A DNA stretch of 9,538 nt. Origin: Candidatus Corynebacterium faecipullorum (lineage in GTDB: Bacteria; Actinomycetota; Actinomycetes; Mycobacteriales; Mycobacteriaceae). The stretch spans positions 1-9,538 of the forward strand of contig DXEO01000140.1 of assembly GCA_019114925.1 (NCBI GenBank). The letters run 5' to 3'. The notes under the pieces were generated by a model. The model worked only from the letters and a program-made list of their open reading frames with translations. It searched no databases and was not told the DNA's origin. How positions within the stretch are numbered: the first letter of the stretch is position 1; every line of letters begins with the position of its first letter. Shown here one piece after another: positions 1-8,051 of this stretch. Position numbers and translations under genes: made by a program.

Positions 1-1164
1 GAGGAACTTGAGCAGGCCGTAGGCATCGGACAGCGTCTTGATGCGGGTCTGGACGAGGTCGGCAGCGAAGGCGAACTTCTCCGGGTCGTAGTCGGCCGGG
101 AAGTCGGTGTACTCCGTCAGGTAGTTGCGCAGGCGGAAGGCGAATTCCTCCGGCTCCAGCAGGCGGATGTGGTCGGCGTTGATGGCCTCGAGCTTCTTCT
201 GGTCGAAGCGAGCCTGGTTGCCCAACACGTCGTGGACGTCGAAGTTGGCGATGAGCTCGTCGACGGAGAAGATGTCCTGGTCCGCGGACAGGGACCAGCC
301 CAACAGTGACAGGTAGTTGAGCATGCCCTCCGGGATGATGCCGTTGTCGCGGTGATTGAACAGGTTGGACTGTGGGTCACGCTTGGACAGCTTCTTGTTC
401 CCCTCGCCCATCACGAAGGGCAGGTGGCCAAACTCAGGCGTTTGCTTGGCAATGCCGAGCTCCACGAGCGCCTCATAGAGGGCCAGCTGGCGCGGCGTGG
501 AAGACAGGAGGTCCTCTCCGCGCAGGACGTGGGTAACTCCCATGAGGGCATCATCAACCGGGTTGACCAGCGTGTAGAGCGGCGCACCGTTCGAGCGTGC
601 CACGACGTAGTCCGGCTGGGTCTCCGACTTGAAGGTCACCTCGCCGCGCACCAAATCAGTCCAGGACCAATCCTTGTCCGGCATGCGCAGGCGCCACACC
701 GGCTTGCGGCCCTCTGCCTCGAAGGCGTCGATCTGCTCCTGGGTAAGGTCACGGTCGAAGTTGTCGTAGCCCAGCTGCGGGTCGCGGCCAGCTGCCTTGT
801 GACGCTCCTGGACTTCTTCGTTGGTGGAGTAAGCCGGATAGACATAGCCGCCATCCTTGAGCTTCTGTAGGACATCTGCGTAGATATCCATGCGCTGCGA
901 CTGTCGGTAGGGCCCATCCGGGCCTCCGACGTTAACACCTTCATCCCAGCCCAACCCGAGCCAGTTCAGGGAGTCGATGATGGCCTGGTAGGACTCCTCA
1001 GAGTCACGGGCAGCATCGGTGTCCTCGATGCGGAAGATGAGCGTACCGCCAGTGTGACGGGCATAGGCCCAGTTGAACAGAGCCGTGCGGACCATGCCCA
1101 CGTGGGGCGTGCCGGTAGGCGAAGGGCAGAAACGGACGCGGACGTCGGATGTCGGTTTAGTCAT
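1..1164 (-). CDS. gltX: Glutamyl-tRNA synthetase, N-terminal 388 codons (runs off the left edge)
   Basis: This enzyme charges tRNA-Glu with glutamate in the cytoplasm. Read on the minus strand, the frame is open from the ATG at 1164 to the window edge without a lesion. The protein begins MTKPTSDVRVRFCPSPTGTP, followed at once by HVGMVRTALFN, the class I 'HIGH' signature. Further on come RIEDTDAARD, the substrate-pocket segment ending VTHVLRGEDLL, and the KLSKRDPQSNLF loop (KMSKS equivalent) near residue 250. The last visible residues, DAYGLLKFL, lie in the anticodon-binding part; roughly 100 residues are missing to the left. An in-frame ATG at 1173 would add MGD, but the GGGGG stretch just upstream of 1164 makes 1164 the better start. 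The gene is divergent from the damaged operon to its right and is a useful control: no indels in 1.16 kb. Identification is very secure. Confidence 0.97.
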   Translation of the reverse strand, partial: MTKPTSDVRVRFCPSPTGTPHVGMVRTALFNWAYARHTGGTLIFRIEDTDAARDSEESYQAIIDSLNWLGLGWDEGVNVGGPDGPYRQSQRMDIYADVLQKLKDGGYVYPAYSTNEEVQERHKAAGRDPQLGYDNFDRDLTQEQIDAFEAEGRKPVWRLRMPDKDWSWTDLVRGEVTFKSETQPDYVVARSNGAPLYTLVNPVDDALMGVTHVLRGEDLLSSTPRQLALYEALVELGIAKQTPEFGHLPFVMGEGNKKLSKRDPQSNLFNHRDNGIIPEGMLNYLSLLGWSLSADQDIFSVDELIANFDVHDVLGNQARFDQKKLEAINADHIRLLEPEEFAFRLRNYLTEYTDFPADYDPEKFAFAADLVQTRIKTLSDAYGLLKFL

Positions 1165-1218
1165 GTCCCCCATCGTAGTTCAGCACCGCATCGCCGCACC
1201 GCCCGCCCCGCTTGGAGG

Positions 1219-1241
1219 TAATTGAACCCCTTTTCCACTAA
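1219..1241. promoter_or_regulatory. Candidate Zur-like operator (degenerate palindrome)
   Basis: The 23-base stretch starts TAATTGAA, ends CCACTAA and has a TTTT near its centre. Against the AT-rich palindrome I recall for actinobacterial Zur sites (TAATTGAAAATCATTTTCA plus a matching tail), about 16 of 23 positions agree, with the left half nearly perfect and the right half eroded. It lies in the divergent region between gltX and the metal-transporter operon, where zinc repression would be expected. The consensus is from memory and the site sits about 27 bases upstream of the candidate -35, so this is a suggestion only. Confidence 0.4.
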
Positions 1242-1267
1242 GCGTGAACTGGGCTTTCCCCTTTGGC

Positions 1268-1297
1268 TTAACGGTACTGGCTTCCATTACCTATAGT
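1268..1297 (+). promoter_or_regulatory. Candidate promoter of the repeat-protein/ABC operon
   Basis: TTAACG (1268-1273) and TATAGT (1292-1297) are separated by 18 bases and could be -35 and -10 elements. They lie just upstream of the GAAAGG ribosome-binding-like sequence at 1320-1325 and the signal-peptide coding sequence. This is the only reasonable sigma-A-like pair I see in the 150-base gap between gltX and the operon. Short actinobacterial promoter elements are weakly conserved, so confidence is modest. Confidence 0.4.
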
Positions 1298-1320
1298 GAA
1301 ACTCTCGATCAAGAACTGAA

Positions 1321-3689
1321 GAAAGGTCTCCCCTCGCGGTTCGTACCCGCTACGCGGCTCTGCTTACGTGCACCGCACTCCTCGCCACTCCAGCTACCGA
1401 CGTCGCTGGCCCCGACGACGGCAAACACGTAGCCACTCAGACACATATTGATTCCCCCAAGGCTTTCTGGGAGGACAATGCTCTCAACCTCAAGAGCCAT
1501 TCTGTACAGTCCAACCATGACCTTGCCGATACCGCCACCTGGGTGGGCAAAGGCTGGAACCAGAACGGCACCAACCAATACCAGTTCACGGTGCCTCAAG
1601 ACCCTGCGCTCGCTTTTGTGGGAAAGCCGGGCGAGACGTATTACATGGCGCCTAAGAGTGTCCAAGGCAGCCTTGACCCGGTATGGATGGGCTTCGGCGC
1701 AGACACCGGGCTGCCTGTCGATGACTTCCGCGACAACATTGCTTCTCTCGACCTCTTAAGCGTTGATGGCCCCGGCGAGGTAGAGATGTTTGACTACCGC
1801 TCTGGCCCCGGCGGACTGCAGCGGTTCTTCGGTACCACCGGGGGTGCCCCGCATTCTGCTTGGCTGACCAGCGGCACGCATACGCACATCTACACGGTCT
1901 TTTCCAAGCCTGGACGCTATGAGCTCACCTATCAAACGAGCGCGCGGGGCAAGGATGGCTCGTTGATTACCTCCAAGCCCACTACCACGTCGATCCAAGT
2001 CGGCGGGCAGCGTCCCGCTGATGAAAAACGCCTTCCCTCAAAGAGCGCTTTGACCAGGCTTCCCCTGGTGATGCCAGCCAGAAGGATTACCGCCTGAGCA
2101 TCACGCCCAAGAAATCCAGGGACAAGGACGGGGATCAGCGCCTTTCCTCCATCGATTTCTCTGGCGGCAGCGACGGCACGCTTACGCTGCTGATCGACGG
2201 CTACTTCCTCACCGATCTAGCAGTGAAAGACGGCAAGGCGCACTGCGATGAATTCTTAGGGCCCGAGGCTTCAACAATCCAAGCTGTGTACACCCCGGAG
2301 GGCGGCAGCCCGCGCTGGGTGAGCGAGGAGCTCGCCTACTCTGAGAACGCTGAGCTTTCCACCACCTCGAAGACCTCCGCAGAGTCCTGGACCGAGACCA
2401 CAAACCCCCGCCAGCTTTTCTCCGGAGAAAAGGTTTCGCTATCTGACACGGGGCTGTCCGCGCGTGCTGTTCCAGAGGGCGAAGACGCCACCCGCATCAT
2501 CCTGGAGGCAGCCGATAAGAACCTAGAAGGCTACGTGCGCGGCGGCTTTCAGCAAGGGAAGCTCGCGTCCGGACATCGAACTCGATGGCACGATCACCCG
2601 CGGCCGCGCGGAATTTCTCGTCGGCGCCGATGCAGGCTACAACGGCAATACCCTGCGCCTCGATATTCTCCCGCACCCGAGCATCACGCAAGAGGCCGGC
2701 AGCATCACGCTGAGCGACAATTTCGCCTTCGGGCAAAAGTACGAAGGCGTGGGCAAACTCGGCGCTGGGGCGCAGGCTCCTGCGCCAGCCCCCAGATAAC
2801 ACTCCCAAACCGGACGCGGGAGAACACGCCGGTACCTGTGCTGACAAGGTGGTGCTTGACCGCGGCCACGTCGACATTGCGGTCACCCGTGAGGGTGATG
2901 AGTTCCTCACCCGCTTGAAGGATGAAACAGCCCTCGTGGACAAGAAGATCGTCGAGCGCCCGCTCGATGACGTCGTCCTCGCGGTGCACGACAACGCCTT
3001 GCGCTCCCGCCCCGACGCACTTAAGGGCAAGGACTTCGATTGCCTAGGCAAGGAAAAGTTCTTCCTCCTCCCGCAGACCCAAGAGCAAAGCATCATTTGG
3101 CCGGGCTATAACACCCAAGCCCTCGACTACAAGCACTATAAAGACGGCAAAATCACGCTCAACATCAAGCCCGTAGAGATGCCAGAGGGTGCGCAAGTAG
3201 GCCTTTTTCACTGCCGAAGGCTTCGGCAAGGTTTTCACCCCGCTGATCAATTCCGCCGAGGGTGACTACTCCATCGAGACCACTTTTGCTTCGCACACCC
3301 ACACCAATTGGGCGTTTACCAAGCCGGGCATCTACAAGCTCGAGGTCACCTATTCGGCCACCACCACAGAGGGCAAGGACATCTCCTCTGCGCCCCAAAC
3401 GCTCACCGTCGCGGCGGGCGATGCCGCAATCAAAGATTGTGCGAAATCAAAGGACGGAAACGAAGGCGAAGGCACCCCCAAGCCAGGAGACGAGAAGCCC
3501 GGAGATAAGCCAGGCGATAACCAGCCTGGTGGCCAGAAAGACAAGACGTCCTCTCTGCCCAAGCTCGAGGGCCTGTGGGGGCTCGTGCTTCCGGTTGTCT
3601 TGGCCATCATTTTCCAAGGTTTCCTCAACTTCTACAACGATCACCGCGACCAAATTGCGGCGCGGTTCACTGGCCTACTTCCCCGCTAG
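1321..3689 (+). pseudogene. Two-module choice-of-anchor M surface protein (ABC-transporter-associated wall protein), broken
   Basis: This is the largest member of the repeat family, with C-terminal membrane anchoring. The reconstructed order is: signal peptide (RSPLAVRTRYAALLTCTALL); module 1, running from THID (1441-1452) to HTH (1879-1887) and SKPGRYELTY; an unrecognised middle domain of about 260 residues (about 2025-2790); module 2, with GHVD (2864-2875), LLPQTQ, WPGYNTQ and SHTHTNWAFTKPG (HTH 3294-3302); a Pro/Gly/Lys linker; one membrane helix (LVLPVVLAIIFQGFLNF); and a tail ending in TAG 3687-3689. Reading it needs four frame changes: about 2024-2040 (A5 run, base missing), about 2569 (extra base), 2789-2793 (C5, extra base) and 3204-3208 (T5, extra base). 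No ATG, GTG or TTG opens the first frame behind the GAAAGG at 1320. I see no LPXTG. It matches the known two-copy repeat protein encoded beside this transporter class (TIGR03773-like). Confidence 0.85.
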
Positions 3690-3695
3690 AAAGGA
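3690..3695 (+). promoter_or_regulatory. Ribosome binding site deciding a TTG start
   Basis: AAAGGA lies directly after the stop codon of the first repeat protein and nine bases before TTG at 3705. No ATG or GTG lies suitably placed ahead of the signal peptide in that frame, so this site supports the TTG as the start of the next gene. Confidence 0.6.
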
Positions 3696-3704
3696 CACAC
3701 TGGA

Positions 3705-4516
3705 TTGCACTCCACACCACCACGCACTGCTCAGAGCCCGAACGTGCGCCAGAACAATACACTGCTGAAAACCAGCGCCGCCGTGTTCACCATTGTCGCG
3801 GCATTGTTTGTGGCCGTCCTCGGCTCCCCGGCTGCGACACGAGCGGATAGCGAGCTCATCGATTCCGGACACGTCGATGCCTTTTATGTCTCCGCGCCGG
3901 GCGGTCAACTGACCTTGTCGATGAAGGAGGCCGTCACCGGCAGTGGCGTCGTCCGGCCTGGCAACGATGTCATCCTCAAAGTCGCAGAAGAAGCATGGAG
4001 CGAGGCAACCGAGCGCATCGACGGCATTGCTATGCCCACGTATTACCTTCCCCAAACCCAGGACGGCTCGCTGCTGTGGCCGGGTTGGGATACCCAGGCG
4101 GCACAATCGGCTGGCTACAAAGACGTTAACCTCAAATTCCTCGAGGTCACTGGCCCTGGTGACGTCTTCATCTTCGAAACGGCTGGCTTCGGCGATATCC
4201 AACCGGTCACCGATGCCGGTGAGCTCGACCTCGTTTCTGGTGACGTCATCAACCAGGCTTACCCGGCGCATCGCCACGTTAACTGGGCTTTTAGTGAACC
4301 GGGTATCAACACCATGACTGTCCAGGCGGAATCCAACGGCGATACGAGTAATCAGGTCACCTATACCTGAGATGTCGGTGATGGTGACGCCGCGCCGCAG
4401 GAGTCCGGCGACGAGAAAGCCGCCACCGATCGTGGGGCATCGGAATCCTGGGCTTGGGCATGCTCGTGCTGGGCTTGGCGCTAGCGCGCCTCGCACTCAT
4501 GAAGGGCCGCGACTAA
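3705..4516 (+). pseudogene. Single-module choice-of-anchor M protein with C-terminal membrane anchor, broken
   Basis: The frame opens at TTG 3705 with an N-terminal export signal (hydrophobic TSAAVFTIVAALFVAVLG, cleavage likely after ATRA). One full repeat module follows: SGHVD (GHVD 3867-3878), YYLPQTQ, LLWPGWDTQ, VTGPGDVFIF and AHRHVNWAFSEPG (HRH 4269-4277). The frame then hits TGA at 4368-4370, one substitution from TGG, right after NQVTYT. Beyond it the same frame continues with DVGDGDAAPQESGDEKAATD. A one-base loss in the G4 run 4434-4437 then shifts to the frame of the membrane anchor ILGLGMLVLGLALARLALMKGRD, stopping at TAA 4514-4516. That stop shares a base with the ATG of the next gene (TAATG). 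So there is one nonsense codon and one frameshift. The truncated 221-residue product would be exported but have no anchor. Confidence 0.85.
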
Positions 4517-5951
4517 TGCCACGGAGGGTTCGTACCCGAACGCAATACACCGCGCTTCTTTCCGCTATCTTTATCGGCGCGTCCATGGTGAGTGGCTGCG
4601 CGAGCTCCGCGAGCGGAGACGATGGGAAGGTGAAGGTGGTGGCGACGACGCCGATCCTGGGGGACGTCGCCAAGCACGTAGCCGGTGAGGATGCCACAGT
4701 GACCACGCTGATTCCTGCGGGAAGGGATCCGCATACCTTTGAGCCGAGCCTGCGCTAGGTGCGCGATATCGCCAACGCTGACGTGTTGCTGTCCAACGGT
4801 TTTCTCCTCGAGCCGCAAAACCTGCTGAAGTCCTTGCGGGAGTCCTCGGATGTGCCCGTCACCGAAGTGGCGGACCAAGCATCCACGCGCGGCGCAAAGC
4901 TCGTCCCCTTGGTAGAAAACGTTGCCCTCGATGCGGTGTGGCTGGGATTGCGCATGCGCAACGCAGCCCCGGGTACCACGAGCGTCAACATGCGTCTGCT
5001 CGATGTGGAAGGACCCGGCGATGTCGCGGCCTACGTGGTCTCGACGTACGGTACCCCTGAGCCGCTCTTTAACAGCGCCGACGGGATTGACCAGCACAAC
5101 GATTCCACGACGCTGCCGGCTAATGCCCACACGCACGTCTCCTGAGCTTTCAACAAGCCTGGCATTTATCGGCTGAGTTTGGTGCTACCGACAGCTCCCC
5201 GCAGGAGTTCACGGTGGCAGTGGGTGTTAGCGCCCCTGCGGGAATGCGCGCGCTCGATGCAGGTCACGTGGATATCACCGCGGACATGGCTGAAGGAAAA
5301 CTCGACTTGGAGGATCAAGGCGATCGCTTCGATCCGAATACCACGGTGCTCAGCATCCCGAATTCCGCTCTCCAACAGATACCGCCGGATCCCTCCTACC
5401 GTTTCTTGGGCCGGCCGGGTGATGAGGCCTATCTCCTGCCGCAAGCTGTCTTGGGCAAACGCATTCACGGCGAAGTCGACCCGCATCTGTGGTATAACGC
5501 CGCGAATGTCATTAGCTTTACCGAGGTTATCGCTGAGCAACTTGCGCAAACGGATCCCTCGCACGGCGTGGACTACCGTGCCCGCGCTCAGGACTACATC
5601 GCGCAACTGCGAGACGTCGATGCAGAGGCTCGTCAGCTCATCTCTGCCATCCCTGAGCGCAACTGCCACCTCGTTAGCCCCAACCCGGCCATCGAGCCCT
5701 CGCCGCGCGATGTCATTGCGCTGCGTCGCACCTTGGAGAACCTCCAGCTTCCCGCGGTGTTCGTGGAACCGACCCAACAAGCCAGCGCAGACGTCATTAG
5801 GGAAGCCGCCGATTCCCTCGGGGTGGCGGTGTGCCCCATTTACGGTGACACCCTCGATGACGCCGTACCGACGTACCTCGATCTCATGTGTTTCAACGCA
5901 AACTCACTCAACCGCTGCCTTGGCAGCACAACAAAGGAATCTCATGTCTAA
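4516..5951 (+). pseudogene. Metal-binding lipoprotein of an anchored-repeat ABC transporter (TroA/ZnuA family with inserted repeat module), broken
   Basis: This is the solute-binding component, related to zinc/manganese-binding ZnuA/TroA. It starts at ATG 4516 behind GAAGGG (4501-4506). A lipobox MVSGC places the lipid-anchored Cys at residue 28. The N-terminal lobe has VVATTPILGDVAKHVAG and the metal-ligand motif DPHTFEP (His73). After LVPLVENVALDAVW comes repeat-module sequence: GPGD (5011-5022), HTH (5128-5136), then GHVD (5262-5273) and YLLPQ. The C-terminal lobe resumes at HGEVDPHLW, a second ligand His (5484-5486), and ends VCPIYGDTLDD...RCLG. Lesions: TAG 4756-4758; TGA 5143-5145 in THVS*AFNKPG (normally W); a frameshift near 5180; and a deletion near 5672, where HLV joins SPNPAIEPS and the 'THDAF..Y' segment with the third ligand His is absent. 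It overlaps the next gene by eight bases (ATGTCTAA). Confidence 0.88.
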
Positions 5952-6843
5952 TCGCACCATCCGAACTTTCACTATGCCGCTTGCGGCAGCACTGAGCGCC
6001 GCGGCGCTAGCCTTCGCGCCCTCCGCCGCCTGGGCCGGGGATCTGGCTCAGGTTGTCAGCTCCGATGAAGAGGTGGCGGCACCAGGAACTGCCGCCGCCA
6101 TCGATCACGGCCACGTCGACCTGGGTTTGCTGCTTAATGAAGGCCAAGCAGAATTCCTCGCCCGTGATGATTCGGCCGAAACACCCGTGTGGCGTCAACC
6201 CAACGATGTGGTCTTCCAGGTGGGCGACAACGCCCTGTTGCCCCTGCCTGAGAACAAGGCTTTCTCCTTCGTCGGTGCCGAACCCGGTTCGCAGGTATGG
6301 GTCGTTCCACAAACAGAGCAAGCTGATGTGCCGTGGCTAGGTTGGAATACCCAGGCTCCTTCCCTAGAGGAGAACGTTGAGAGAGGAGTCACTATGGAGT
6401 TCCTCGGGCACCAAGGACCAGGTGGATTCTCCCTCTTCTTGCAGAACGGCGGCTTCGAGGAACCACAGTTGCTATGGTCCACCGCCACCGGGGACTCAGA
6501 AGGCGTCTGGGTCGACTTGGGCACGCATACCCACGCCAATTGGGTGTTCACCGAACCCGGCATCCACCAGGTGCGGGTCCGCATGAGCGGCGAAGGCGCG
6601 GGTGAAAGCACCGGAAGCGAAGTCGCGGCTGAGGCTACGCTGACCTTTGCTGTAGGCGATGACACGGATGTCGCACAAGCTCAGGCAACAGATTGGGAGC
6701 CGAACGCTGAATCCCCTGCCGATTCAAGCTCTGCAGCGGCATCCGTGCCGGTATGGATCTGGGCGCTGGCCGGCGTGGGCGTCCTCGTCCTTATCGGTGC
6801 CATTATCGCCGTCGTGCGTGCGAAGGGCGGACAGCGTGACTAG
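5944..6843 (+). CDS. Single-module choice-of-anchor M membrane-anchored surface protein (intact)
   Basis: This is the one undamaged operon gene, 299 residues, starting at ATG 5944 behind AAAGGA (5933-5938). It has a Sec signal peptide (TMPLAAALSAAALAFAPSAAWAG), then one complete module: DHGHVDLGLL (residues 56-59 GHVD), FVGAEPGSQVWVVPQTEQ, VPWLGWNTQ, HQGPGGFSLF and GTHTHANWVFTEPGIHQVRV (HTH residues 195-197). A Glu/Ala/Ser-rich spacer follows, then a membrane helix from about residue 268 (VPVWIWALAGVGVLVLIGAI) and a short basic tail AKGGQRD; there is no LPXTG. It begins inside the end of the binding-protein gene and its stop lies inside the start of the ATPase gene (GTGACTAG). The product should face outward on the membrane. 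The family's role as receptor or relay for the transporter is inferred from gene context, not demonstrated here. Confidence 0.92.
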   Translation: MSNRTIRTFTMPLAAALSAAALAFAPSAAWAGDLAQVVSSDEEVAAPGTAAAIDHGHVDLGLLLNEGQAEFLARDDSAETPVWRQPNDVVFQVGDNALLPLPENKAFSFVGAEPGSQVWVVPQTEQADVPWLGWNTQAPSLEENVERGVTMEFLGHQGPGGFSLFLQNGGFEEPQLLWSTATGDSEGVWVDLGTHTHANWVFTEPGIHQVRVRMSGEGAGESTGSEVAAEATLTFAVGDDTDVAQAQATDWEPNAESPADSSSAAASVPVWIWALAGVGVLVLIGAIIAVVRAKGGQRD

Positions 6844-7413
6844 TCCCCTCATTTCAGTCAAGGACCTGTCCGTTTCGCTCTCCGTCCGCAGGGTCATCGA
6901 CGCCCCTCACCTGTCCGTTCATCCCGGCGAGTTCATCGGGCTGCTCGGGCCCAACGGCGCGGGTAAAACCACGCTGATGCGTGCCATCTTGGGGCTCGTC
7001 CCCTTCAGCGGGACCATCGACGTGAGCACCTCGCTGGGTTATGTCCCGCAGCGCCACGACGTGGAATGGGACTTCCCCATCAGCGTGTCCAAAGCTGTGC
7101 TCAGCGCCCGGGCCTTAGCCTGCGAGCCTGAGGTGCTGCTTCTCGACGAACCATTTACCGGCCTCGACGCCCCCAACACTGAAGAGCTCCTGCTTCTCTT
7201 TGACACACTCACCGCCGAAGGCACCAGTGTTGTCATGTCCACGCACAACCTCTCGGAGGCCGCGCATTCCTGCTCGCGGCTCGTGCTGTTTAACCGGGGA
7301 ATCATCGCGGATGGCCCGCGGAAATGCTTCGCATGACCTCACAGCCCTGGAGCGACACGTTCGGGGTCTCAGCTTCTTCTCCACTGCTTTCTGCGATTGG
7401 GGTGGCAGCATGA
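6836..7413 (+). pseudogene. ABC transporter ATPase of the metal-uptake system, internally deleted and frameshifted
   Basis: The gene starts at GTG 6836 (SD-like GAAGGG 6822-6827), overlapping the previous stop by eight bases. Visible motifs: Walker A GPNGAGKTT (residues 38-46), Q-loop YVPQRHDVEWDFP (Gln72), Walker B VLLLDEP (from residue 100), D-loop TGLD and H-loop STHNL (His137). Only 28 residues separate Q-loop and Walker B, where such ATPases have roughly 75-80. VSKAVLS joins directly to ARALACEPE near 7100-7106, so the helical domain and the LSGGQ signature are gone. As written the frame ends at TGA 7334-7336. Adding one G near 7320 restores MLRMTSQPWSDTFGV... to TGA 7411-7413, which overlaps the permease ATG as ATGA, so the natural C-terminus was there. 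It cannot be a working ATPase. The family is that of metal-type (ABC-3) transporters. Confidence 0.88.
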
Positions 7414-8051
7414 TCGACATTTCACTCATCGAATTCTTCCAGGATCTCACCAACCCACACTTGGACTTCCTGTCGCGTGCGGTGGGAATTTCTATCCTCG
7501 CTGCCATCGTGTGCGGCGTGGTGGGATGCTATGTCGTGCTGCGCGGCATGTCTTTCATCGGTGATGCTGTTTCCCACGCGGTCTTCCCAGGGCCGGCCAT
7601 TGCCTTCGTGTTCCAAGGCTCAGTGTTGCTGGGCGGCGCCGTGGCGGGCTGCACCGTGGCGGTGCTCATCGCATTCTTCTCCCAGCGGCGCACGGTGCGC
7701 GAGGATTCCGTCATCGGAATCTTCTTCGACGCCGCCTTTGCCCTCGGCATGGTGATCATCTCCCGAGTAGACGGCTATACAGCCTCGCTCACCAGCTTTC
7801 TCTTTGGCTCGCTCACGGGTGTCTCCCGCGCGGACCTCTACACCGCGTTCACCGTCACGGTGCTCATCGTGGCCACGGTTCTTCTCCTTGGCCCCCAGCT
7901 CACCGCTACGTGCTTGGACAAGGAAACCGCCCGCGCGATGGGCCTTCCTGTCTTTGCCCTGGACATTGTGCTCTCCCCTCTTGTGCACTCCCGCCGCGCT
8001 TCCGCATCCACCTCAACATCACACAACCCAAAGGAGACCTTGTCCGCATGA
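7410..8051 (+). pseudogene. ABC-3 family (ZnuB/MntB-like) metal permease, C-terminal half of the membrane domain lost
   Basis: This is the membrane channel subunit. It starts at ATG 7410 (SD-like GGGGTGG, 7399-7405), overlapping the repaired ATPase stop by four bases. The sequence is typical through FLSRAVGISILAAIVCGVVG, CYVVLRGMSFIGDAVSHAVFPG, a pair of hydrophobic segments, EDSVIGIFFDAAFALGMVII, a long LTSFLFGSLTG...LIVATVLLL stretch and LDKETARAMGLPVFALDIVL. After that the family normally has about three more helices; here it jumps to SPLVHSRRASASTSTSHNPK and stops at TGA 8049-8051. The product is 213 residues against about 280 expected. That stop overlaps the next ATG (ATGA), so an internal deletion, not a premature stop, best explains the loss; the deletion point is near 7975-7985. 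A channel missing these helices is unlikely to work. Confidence 0.82.

Noticed and set aside
352..870. Plus-strand frame of 172 codons opposite gltX
   Set aside because: It is antisense to confidently identified gltX coding sequence and shows no independent evidence.
3555..3689. A sortase (LPXTG) signal at the end of the first repeat protein
   Set aside because: The sequence has SSLPKLEG before a membrane helix and a long tail, with no LPXTG and no short basic end; a membrane anchor is more likely.
3675..4496. A 273-residue minus-strand frame
   Set aside because: It is antisense to a clear repeat-module protein and has no domain I recognise; a high-GC shadow frame.
5179..5943. An apparent 554-residue frame running from 5179 through to 6843
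   Set aside because: Its first 255 codons are a shadow frame over the C-terminal half of the binding protein. The real gene starts at ATG 5944 with a good SD and signal peptide.
6659..6835. An earlier ATPase start at 6659
   Set aside because: That stretch codes for the end of the intact surface protein. GTG 6836 gives the expected ATPase N-terminus PLISVKDLSV and an eight-base overlap.
7200..7409. An upstream extension of the permease frame to ATG 7200
   Set aside because: It overlaps the ATPase H-loop and C-terminal coding region in another frame; the permease family start (MIDISLIEFF) fits ATG 7410.
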